A stretch of 35,521 bases of DNA from a delta proteobacterium NaphS2 (GTDB lineage Bacteria; Desulfobacterota; DSM-4660; Desulfatiglandales; Desulfatiglandaceae): positions 1 to 35,521 of the forward strand of contig ADZZ01000528.1 in NCBI GenBank assembly GCA_000179315.1, written 5' to 3'. Under the pieces are notes generated by a model. The model made no database searches and was not told where the DNA came from. It saw only the letters and a list, made by a program, of their open reading frames with translations. Shown one piece after another: positions 17,847-25,096 of the stretch. The translations under genes were made by a program, and so were the position numbers. Each line of letters begins with the position of its first letter. Positions within the stretch are counted from its first letter, which is position 1.

Positions 17847-18547
17847 ATGACCACCTATAACGTTTATTGCGATGAATCCTGCCACTTGGAACAAGACTAT
17901 ATTCCGGTCATGGTGCTTGGCGCTGTTTGGTGCCCTCAGCATATCAGCAAGCGTATAGGACGTGATATTCGGGCCATCAAACAAAACATGGTCTGAAACC
18001 CTATTTCGAGGTCAAATGGACCAAGGTGTCTACCGCTAAGATGGATTTTTATCTGGAGCTTGTTGACTATTTTTTTGATAATCAAGACCTGCATTTTCGT
18101 GCTCTTGTGGTGCCGGATAAATCAAAACTTGATCATGAACTCTACGGGCAGGACCACAATATTTTTTACTACAAGATGTTTTTCTATGTGTTGCGAAACA
18201 TTCTGACCAATGACAATCGGTACAGGGTGTATCTCGACATTAAGGACACATTGGGACGAGAAAAACTTGATGCCTTGTCTGACATTCTTCATAACGCCCA
18301 TTATGATTTTGATCGAAAACTCATTGAGCATTTACAGCATATCCGCTCACATGAGGTGGAGCAGCTTCAGCTTACCGATTTATTTATTGGCGCGATCGGC
18401 TATGCAAATCGCAAATTGTCAACCAGTGCGGCTAAGCTGGCTCTGATTGAACATATTCGGCAAAGGTCTCATAAATCACTTATAAGAAGCACCTTGCCAT
18501 TGGAGCAGAAGTTTAATCTCTTTATCTGGGAACCAAGGGAAGGATGA
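17847..18547 (+). pseudogene. DUF3800 protein gene with a one-base frameshift
   Basis: The ATG at 17847, 12 nt after the methyltransferase stop and preceded by GGGAG, opens a DUF3800 N-terminus (VYCDESCH ...) that ends at TGA 17994 after 49 codons. The next frame continues the same family without a gap (KPYFEVKWTKVS ... VYLDIKDT ... HEVEQLQLTDLFIGA ... KFNLF) to TGA at 18547. One missing G near 17990 (ATGGTCTG instead of ATGGGTCTG) explains the break and would restore a protein of about 233 aa. DUF3800 proteins are predicted RNase-H-like enzymes of unknown function, common near defence genes. The acidic residues in VYCDES, YLDIKD and LTDL would be the candidate site. The frameshift could be real or a sequence error. 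The stop overlaps the next start (ATGA). Confidence 0.85.
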
Positions 18548-19035
18548 TGGAGTTGCCACAGTTGCCACCCCTGGAACCCTTCTCAGGCAACTGGGAAGCG
18601 TATATTGATCATATTTATAAAATTTATTGCGGGCTTATTATAACCAGTGGCCTTCGGTTTCGAGGCTTAGCTGTTAAACCAAGATTTACACCTGAGTCAA
18701 AAGGTAAGATTTACGGTTTTTGGCATGTAACCTCAAAAGGTGATATTGAGGATGAAAGAATCCCGGACCTGAGGCGTTGCGAACGTATCCGCTGGATAAG
18801 CTGGATTATCGAAAATGTGGATAATTATGATGAGATAACCTGGTGGGATGAAAGGCCAAAGGGGAATAGCCGTGAGATTGTTTTGTGGTTGGAAGCTGAA
18901 CAGTTTGTGGTGGTCCTGGCTTGGCGTAGTCAAGGTTACTGGCTGCTGAAAACAGCATATCTGGCCACCAGGCCTCACAAAATTAAATCACTAAGAAAAA
19001 AGAGAGAAAGATATTGGAAGGCCAAAAAAAGCTAA
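18544..19035 (+). CDS. Hypothetical protein coupled to DUF3800 (possible RNase-like fold)
   Basis: This 163-aa protein starts with ATG inside the ATGA overlap with the DUF3800 stop. An alternative ATG is the next codon. It contains FWHVTSKGDIEDERIPDLRRCERIRW, then a long central segment (IIENVDNYDEITWW), and a C-terminal part with a hydrophobic strand (FVVVLAWRS) followed by LLKTAYLATRPHKIKSL and a lysine-rich tail. The pattern of a beta strand ending in an aromatic/TAY motif resembles small RNases of the BECR fold, but this is only a visual impression. From memory, similar proteins accompany DUF3800 genes. That would make the pair a possible two-component cassette carried with the methyltransferase operon. 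Confidence 0.6.
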   Translation: MMELPQLPPLEPFSGNWEAYIDHIYKIYCGLIITSGLRFRGLAVKPRFTPESKGKIYGFWHVTSKGDIEDERIPDLRRCERIRWISWIIENVDNYDEITWWDERPKGNSREIVLWLEAEQFVVVLAWRSQGYWLLKTAYLATRPHKIKSLRKKRERYWKAKKS

Positions 19036-19287
19036 ACCCGAAACATGTTGCCATGCATCGGGTTCGATCGCTCCTTCTACATCTTGGTAGATGAGACTAT
19101 AAATATAGTAGACATATTTTTGATTTATGGCAAGACAAAAAACAAAAACACAAGGACTGCTCGGACGGCAGCCCCATCTCCTTCGGCTCTTACACCAAAA
19201 CTGGATGGCCGATGAGTTACCCTTATATTATTACTATCGGTTCTTGTTTGTCAATGTTTAAGAAAGGATCTGATTACAATTCGGGAA
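19036..19287. other. Intergenic region between the two defence modules
   Basis: These 252 bp hold no supported gene. The stretch is AT-rich in its first half and includes the small inverted repeat CTATA-AA-TATAG (19097-19108). The following ATPase start has only a weak ribosome site (CGGGA directly before the ATG; AAGGAT lies about 20 nt away). Confidence 0.5.
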
Positions 19288-21121
19288 ATGAAAAAAATCT
19301 CCCAGATCAAAATCAAGAACTTTAAAGCGTTCCAGCAGGAGCAGACCTTTGATCTGAAAGCCAAGAATGTTCTCGCTTATGGAAATAACGGTTCGGGAAA
19401 ATCATCCCTGTTCTGGGCGCTGTATACATTGACCCAGAGCAGCATCAAAACGGATGATGAAATTCAAAAATACTTCAAGAATTTCATTGAATCAGACAAG
19501 GGGACCCACCAAAGCCTGCGCAATGTTTTCACAAACAACGACGAAGATTCCTTTATAGAACTGACCACCATCGATGAAAGCAATAGAAAAGTTATATATA
19601 CCATTTCCCATGACACCATAAACACCAACAGGGACAGCGACACCATAATTCAGGAACTCAACCAGGCAAGTGATTTCATCAACTACAGGCTGCTCCAAAA
19701 TTTTTACACCGCCACCCACAAGCAGGAAGTGAACCTCTGGCAGGTGTTCGAGCGCGACATTTTCCCTTTTTTGCTAGATGATGCCAACCACATCATGCTG
19801 GACAAAATCAGAAACAAAACATCTGATGTTGAGCGGTATAGATCCGGGCAGCCAGTGAAGGGGAAAAGGGCCGAGGCAATTAAAGAGGAGCTCGCAGCGC
19901 TCAATACCGAAATTGATTCTCTCTTGTCACAGATAGAGACCAATGCCAATGAGTTCATCAAAAAGCATTTCTTTAAAAACAAAGATGTTATTCGTATTTC
20001 CTTGCAGTTTTCGAAGCGATTTACTTTTGAAAAGATCAAACAAAAACTTTGGCAACCAGGCAAGGACGCGGAACGGTGTAACCAACTACAAATCAAAATC
20101 GTGGTGGAGATTTTTCAGGGAGAAGGAGGGGGCTGGAAGCGGGTCCACCGGGTGCAGTCATTCTTAAATGAAGCGCAACTAACCAGAATTGCCATTGGCA
20201 TTCGTATCGGTGCGTTGCGGAGCCGCGTCCAGACAACCGATTTCAAAATCCTGGTTTTGGATGATATGCTCATCAGTCTGGATATGTCCAACCGGATACC
20301 CATTATCAAGATAATTCTCAACCAGGACAATTTTCAAAATCCTGGTTTTGGATGATATGCTCATCAGTCTGGATATGTCCAACCGGATACCCATTATCAA
20401 GATAATTCTCAACCAGGACAATGACCCTGATTTGCATTTTTTTGATGAATTTCAGAAGATCATTTTCACTCACGACAAGGGCTTTTATGAATTGGTGAAA
20501 CGACATACTTCGCCGCATCAATGGGAATACTTTAGGTTCCATGCCAAAGAAGACAAAAACGGGCCTCCGATAATACAAAGGGACAGGACGTCTCTTGAAA
20601 AGGCCCAGGCCTATCTGGCGGACGGCGAATATGATGCCTGCGGCAATGAGTTGCGCAAAGAGATGGAAGCGGTTCTGGACAAATACTTGAAAGGCTTGAA
20701 CTCAGCCGCTGAAACTGGTAATTTTGAACCTCTGACAAATAAGCTAAATAAAGCGTTAAAAAGAATGACTGGTACACATCGCAGAGACTTTGAAAAACTC
20801 TTTGTGAATAAAGACCTGCCTCTTGAACTGGTCAAAAAATTACAGACAAACTACTCAGAAGATGACTCTTTGAATGCAAATCAGAAAGGTAGGCTCACCG
20901 GCCTGCGCAAAGAGCTTATCGCCTATCTCATCAAACAGTATGAATTGAAAGAAAACAAGGCCAGGCTCATCGAAGAAACCCAAGATGTCTTGAAAAGAAT
21001 CATGAACCCCGCTTCGCATGTTGCTCTGGTGCCGCTGTATGAATCAGAATTGAAAAATGCGATTGTCGGAGTGCAAAAGCTGAAAGAATACTTGGATGAT
21101 GAAGGTGAAAACCATGATTAA
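19288..21121 (+). pseudogene. AAA/ABC-type ATPase gene disrupted by a 91-bp tandem duplication
   Basis: The first frame (to TGA 20353-20355, 355 aa) holds Walker A GNNGSGKS at 32-39, a coiled-coil region around 190-225, the signature-like SFLNEAQLTRIAIGIRIGAL and Walker B plus D-loop VLDDMLISLD at 323-332. It then ends in the out-of-frame tail FQNPGFG. The other frame carries the rest of the protein: IIFTHDKGF (the switch His) and about 210 further residues. Removing one 91-bp copy joins both into one frame of about 580 aa. It is a cytoplasmic P-loop ATPase of the overcoming-lysogenization/RloC-like type, with unknown partner. The last bases overlap the next gene's ATG by 8 nt (ATGATTAA). In the present state the protein lacks the switch His and should be inactive. 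Confidence 0.85.
20241..20422. repeat. Exact 91-bp tandem duplication
   Basis: Bases 20241-20331 and 20332-20422 are identical, both running from TTTCAAAATCC to CAGGACAAT. The unit is 91 bp (not a multiple of three), so it shifts the frame by one. It spans the codons for Walker B and the D-loop of the ATPase. The base before the first copy is A and the base after the second is G, so the exact borders are unambiguous. Confidence 0.97.
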
Positions 21122-22433
21122 CCGCATCAAAATAAGTGAATACAAATCACTGGAAGACGTTGAAATCAATCTCTCACCGCTGTCCATTTTGGTTGGGCCC
21201 AATGGGGCTGGGAAAAGTAATTTTCTGGATGCTCTTCAATTGCTTTCAAAGATTGCCACAAGTAGGACCCTAAAGGAGGCATTTGAACCGCCTTATCGGG
21301 GCAAACCACTTGAATCATTTACGTTTACTCATCATGGAATAGCAGGGCTCTTAGAAAAGGACCGTCTGAGTTTCAGCATTGAAGTTGATGTAGAATTATC
21401 CCAATCGGTCATTGAGGCGGTCAACCGGCAAATCAGGGAAATGAAGCGTTCAGGTGTGGACATACCAGGATCGAACGGGAAGAAAAAAAAACTGCCCACG
21501 GTCAGGGAGAATTATCTGCGATACCGAATTGAAGTGGAAATTCTGCCAAGATCCGGTTTTTTGCGGGTGGTAGACGAGTATCTGGGCGCTTTGACCCGGA
21601 AAGGGGAACCCACGGCCAGCCGGCGTCCTTTCCTTTCACGAGAAGGAGAACGCCTTCATCTTCGGCTGGAAGGCCAGGCCCATCCTACCTACTACGAGCG
21701 CTTTCTGGATCACAGTATTCTTTCGTTACCCCACTATCCACCACACTACCCCCATTTGGCGGCCATGAGAAAAGAGTTGGAAAGTTGGCTGTTTTTCTAC
21801 TTTGAACCCAGAGAACGAATGCGCGCCGCCAATCCCGTCAAGGAAGTGAGACACATCGGCCTGATGGGGGAGGAACTCCCTGCATTTCTGAATACGTTGA
21901 AGACCTTGGATCCATCTCAATTCAAAGCCGTGGAAAAAGCTTTGAGCATCATCGTGCCCAACATTGAGGGCATTGTTGTGGATGTAAACAACCTTGGAGA
22001 AGTGGAACTCAGACTCATTGAATCGGGAATTCCAATCCCTGCTCGGGTTCTTTCCGAGGGTACCCTTCGGCTGCTCGGACTTCTCGCCCTGACCGGAGCG
22101 AAAGAACCACCTTCCCTCATTGGTTTTGAAGAACCCGAAAACGGCATCCATCCGCGGCGAATCAGGCTTATTGCTGAACTTTTGAAAACGCGTGCCTCCT
22201 TTGGGCATACCCAGTATATCGTGACGACCCATTCGCCTTTACTTCCCGATTTGGTGGAGGATGAAACATTGTACATTTGCAGGAAAGAGGACGGCATGAC
22301 ACGAATGGAGCCGTTTTCCACCTGGGGGCCTTTGGGGCGAAAAAGAGACATTGACGAAGCCCTTTTAGACGGAGAAGAACCGGAAGAACTGACCATTTCC
22401 GAGAGAATGCTGCGAGGTGATTTCGATGCGTGA
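21114..22433 (+). CDS. AAA_21-type ATPase (OLD/SMC-like) paired with a DUF4276 protein
   Basis: This 439-aa P-loop ATPase has Walker A GPNGAGKS at 28-35, a long middle domain (about 60-270) with no recognised motif, the ABC-like signature LSEGT at 313-317, Walker B FEEPENG with Glu339/Glu340 and the switch His373 in TTHSP. The family senses or dimerises around DNA or partner proteins and often works with a TOPRIM-type nuclease encoded next door, as in split OLD and PARIS systems. The next gene fits that position. The ATG at 21114 overlaps the upstream ATPase stop by 8 nt. An in-frame GTG/ATG further up is less likely. The 3' end overlaps the DUF4276 start by 8 nt (ATGCGTGA). Role in phage defence is inferred. 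Confidence 0.88.
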   Translation: MINRIKISEYKSLEDVEINLSPLSILVGPNGAGKSNFLDALQLLSKIATSRTLKEAFEPPYRGKPLESFTFTHHGIAGLLEKDRLSFSIEVDVELSQSVIEAVNRQIREMKRSGVDIPGSNGKKKKLPTVRENYLRYRIEVEILPRSGFLRVVDEYLGALTRKGEPTASRRPFLSREGERLHLRLEGQAHPTYYERFLDHSILSLPHYPPHYPHLAAMRKELESWLFFYFEPRERMRAANPVKEVRHIGLMGEELPAFLNTLKTLDPSQFKAVEKALSIIVPNIEGIVVDVNNLGEVELRLIESGIPIPARVLSEGTLRLLGLLALTGAKEPPSLIGFEEPENGIHPRRIRLIAELLKTRASFGHTQYIVTTHSPLLPDLVEDETLYICRKEDGMTRMEPFSTWGPLGRKRDIDEALLDGEEPEELTISERMLRGDFDA

Positions 22434-23016
22434 GATTGCCGCCTTTGTGGAAGATCATGCACATCAGGAATTTCTCCACGCATTGCTGAACCGGATTTCT
22501 CTTGAGCAAGGAATTGAAATCAAAATCGAGTGGCGAAACGTGCGTAGAGGTTATGGCGCGGTCATTAACGAGTTAAGACAGTATATGCGAGACCTTTTTA
22601 GGGGCCGGGGTGGATTTCCGGATTTGGTTCTGGTAGCCACCGACGCAAACTGCAAAGGGCTGAATCAAAGGCTGAAAGAAATTGCCAGTGTCACTTCGAA
22701 ATTTCCACAGGCGTTTGTTATCTGCGCCATCCCTGATCCCCATATTGAACGCTGGATGCTCATCGATTCGGCGGCCTTTAAATCGGTTTTCGGTCGTGGT
22801 TGCCTTGCTCCCGATCAGAAATGTGAAAAGGCCCGTTATAAAAAGATGCTCATCGAAAGCATTCGGGAAGCCGGGGTAATCCCCAGCCTCGGAGGCATCG
22901 AATTTGCGAAGGACATCGCAGAAAACATGGATCTGGATCATATAGCCCGAAAAGATCCTTCCCTGAATCGCTTTTTGCAGGAAATAGAAAGCTTATTCGC
23001 GGGGTGGAAGAAATGA
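22426..23016 (+). CDS. DUF4276 family protein (TOPRIM-like)
   Basis: This 196-aa protein begins at an ATG 7 nt after GAGGTGA, within the stop of the upstream ATPase gene. The N-terminus has an early acidic residue in a strand (IAAFVEDHAHQEF, Glu9/Asp10), then LVLVATDANCKG with Asp73, and AIPDPHIERWML with Asp104. This spacing resembles a TOPRIM metal site, a fold used by OLD nucleases and topoisomerase-like enzymes. DUF4276 proteins are commonly encoded beside AAA_21 ATPases. Effector function (nuclease on DNA or tRNA) is a reasonable guess for the pair but is not shown by the sequence. Only 27 nt separate its stop from the convergent isocitrate dehydrogenase stop, and no terminator is visible. 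Confidence 0.8.
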   Translation: MREIAAFVEDHAHQEFLHALLNRISLEQGIEIKIEWRNVRRGYGAVINELRQYMRDLFRGRGGFPDLVLVATDANCKGLNQRLKEIASVTSKFPQAFVICAIPDPHIERWMLIDSAAFKSVFGRGCLAPDQKCEKARYKKMLIESIREAGVIPSLGGIEFAKDIAENMDLDHIARKDPSLNRFLQEIESLFAGWKK

Positions 23017-23043
23017 CCTTTAAACAAAACCCATCCTTTGAAT

Positions 23044-24312
23044 TCACCCCATATTATCTACAATAGACGCCCCGAATTCCGAACACCGGACCTCTTTGGC
23101 CCCGCTCATCTGACGGGCCAGATCGTAAGTGACAATTCGTTGTTGGATGGTCTTCTTGAGGGCCTCAACCACCGTATCCGCCGCTTCGTGCCATCCCATA
23201 AAGCGAAGCATCTCAACCCCTGACAAAATCAGCGAGCCGGGGTTCACCTTGTCCTGTCCCGCATACTTGGGGGCAGTGCCGTGCGTGGCCTCAAACAGGG
23301 CACGGCAGTCCCCCATATTGGCGCCCGGGGCCATTCCCAGCCCCCCCACCTGGGCCGCGGCCGCATCGGAAAGGTAATCCCCGTTCAAATTGGGGGTGGC
23401 AATCACGTCATACTCTTCCGGACGCAGGAGGAGCTGCTGAAACATGGCGTCGGCGATACGATCCTTGATCACAATCATTCCTTCAGGCTGCGCACCTTGG
23501 AATTTTTCGTAAAGATCCGTTTCCGTTAAGGTTTCATTTCCAAATTCTTCACGGGCAACCCCGTAGCCCCAGTCCCTGAAAGCACCCTCCGTATATTTCA
23601 TGATGTTTCCCTTGTGCACCAGGGTCACACTCTTTCTGTGATGGTCCAGCGCATAATGGATGGCCTTGGCAACGAGACGGTCCGTGTTTGCTTTGCTCAT
23701 GGGTTTAATTCCCAGGGCACTTTCCGGAGAAATCAGCGTGCCGCCCGCTGCCTTTGATTTGCTGTTGATGGCACTCAAAAGCTCGCGGGCTTCTGAAGAC
23801 CCGGCAGGCCACTCCACCCCTGCATATACATCCTCCGTATTTTCCCTGAAAATGACCACATTCACCCGTTCAGGATGGGTCACCGGCGCCGGGACACCTT
23901 CCAGGTACCGCACCGGACGTACGCAGGCATACAGATCAAGGGTTTGTCTGAGAGCCACGTTCAAGGATCTGAAACCGCCACCAACCGGTGTCGTAAGGGG
24001 TCCCTTGATGGCCACCCCGTATTTGACGATGGCATCCAGCGTTTCCTTTGGCAAAGGATTTTTTTCGCCGTATGCACGCTGGGCTTTCTCTCCCGCCAGG
24101 ATTTCCCGCCAGTTGATCTTCCGCTTTTCGTCGTAAGCGTTACTGACGGCCTTATCCAGGACCAATCGTGTTGCAGCCCAGATATCAGGCCCGATGCCGT
24201 CTCCTTCAATGAAGGGAATAATGGGGAAGTCGGGCACCAGAGGTCGTTTGGCAACATCCCAATCAATAACTTCTCCAAAGGGACCGGAATTTTCGTCCAT
24301 TGTATCATTCAT
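23044..24312 (-). CDS. icd: NADP-dependent isocitrate dehydrogenase
   Basis: This 422-aa cytoplasmic enzyme oxidatively decarboxylates isocitrate to 2-oxoglutarate. Seen motifs: [12 protein letters not shown], the substrate loop with [49 protein letters not shown], and the metal-binding [24 protein letters not shown] contains the Lys-Tyr pair that favours NADP over NAD in family members. The ATG at 24312 is preceded by AGGTGA. A GTG at 24330 is also in frame but has no better site. It is divergent from the aldolase-aconitase run and convergent with the defence module. With aconitase and citrate synthase in the window it completes the oxidative TCA branch. Confidence 0.95.
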   Translation of the reverse strand: MNDTMDENSGPFGEVIDWDVAKRPLVPDFPIIPFIEGDGIGPDIWAATRLVLDKAVSNAYDEKRKINWREILAGEKAQRAYGEKNPLPKETLDAIVKYGVAIKGPLTTPVGGGFRSLNVALRQTLDLYACVRPVRYLEGVPAPVTHPERVNVVIFRENTEDVYAGVEWPAGSSEARELLSAINSKSKAAGGTLISPESALGIKPMSKANTDRLVAKAIHYALDHHRKSVTLVHKGNIMKYTEGAFRDWGYGVAREEFGNETLTETDLYEKFQGAQPEGMIVIKDRIADAMFQQLLLRPEEYDVIATPNLNGDYLSDAAAAQVGGLGMAPGANMGDCRALFEATHGTAPKYAGQDKVNPGSLILSGVEMLRFMGWHEAADTVVEALKKTIQQRIVTYDLARQMSGAKEVRCSEFGASIVDNMG

Positions 24313-24463
24313 CCTTTTCACCTGTTCCACAATTGCGCTTTACGCATATCAATGTTTGATTTTCGAGTGTATTTGGATATATCATGATGTAAGTGAAACA
24401 AAAAGGAAAATTACAACCGCTGTTTTTTACCGAATACCAGGATGAAGGCCAACTGAAAAAGCC

Positions 24464-25096
24464 ATGGGAAATGCCAAAGAATTGATGCCCGGATACACCG
24501 GTGTAAAGTTTACGTCGATTCAGCTGAATGAGGATCCACCAAAAGGTTTTGCTGCACTCTTTCCGCTTTTCAAAGAGTGTGCGGATTTTACTGCCAGCCA
24601 TGACATGGTTCCCCAAAATGCGGGAAACTTCAGCATGCGGTTCGCAGACGGCATCGCAATCACAGCCGCCGGAGCAAACCTGGATATGTTGGAAAAAGAA
24701 GATATCATTTATATTGCCCACTGCTCGGTCAGCGAAAAGAAACTGAAATTTATCGGCACCAGAAATCCTTCCTCTGAAAGTCTCCTTCATTATCTCATCC
24801 TCCAGTGCAGGCCGGATGCCGATGCAGTGGTACACGTTCACAACATCCCTGCTTCCGATATTCCGGTGGAAAAAATCCGGGAAACGCAAAGGGAGGAACC
24901 TTACGGCTCGCTGGAACTGGCCCAAATCACCTGTGACACCCTCGGCACCAGCGACGAACCCATTTTAATGAAGAATCACGGATACGTGGCGGTGGGATCA
25001 AGTTTAATGGGAGCTGCCGAACGAATTATTTCAATCCATTTAGAGCTGTTAACCAAGCCTGGAAAGGAGATCATTAAAGATGCAGCACCCCTTTGA
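24464..25096 (+). CDS. Class II aldolase/adducin family protein
   Basis: This 210-aa protein has the fold of L-fuculose-phosphate aldolase. It shows AGNFSMRF (the N-term phosphate-loop equivalent), ITAAGANLDML, SSES with the usual catalytic Glu position, the zinc-binding HVHN pair and MKNHGYVAVG with the third His. The family cleaves or decarboxylates phosphorylated sugars, and the substrate cannot be assigned. It lies directly before aconitase and overlaps its start by 17 nt, which suggests co-expression with TCA enzymes. That context is unusual for a sugar aldolase and may point to an organic-acid substrate, but this is speculation. Confidence 0.8.
   Translation: MGNAKELMPGYTGVKFTSIQLNEDPPKGFAALFPLFKECADFTASHDMVPQNAGNFSMRFADGIAITAAGANLDMLEKEDIIYIAHCSVSEKKLKFIGTRNPSSESLLHYLILQCRPDADAVVHVHNIPASDIPVEKIRETQREEPYGSLELAQITCDTLGTSDEPILMKNHGYVAVGSSLMGAAERIISIHLELLTKPGKEIIKDAAPL

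Noticed and set aside
20348-21121. Separate second gene starting inside the duplicated repeat
   Set aside because: The apparent start is a TTG in the middle of a Walker B codon series with no ribosome site. It is the 3' part of the broken ATPase.
21114-23016. Gabija or canonical PARIS system
   Set aside because: There is no UvrD-type helicase for Gabija, and the partner looks like DUF4276 and not the DUF4435 of PARIS AriB. The similarity is only at the ATPase-TOPRIM level.
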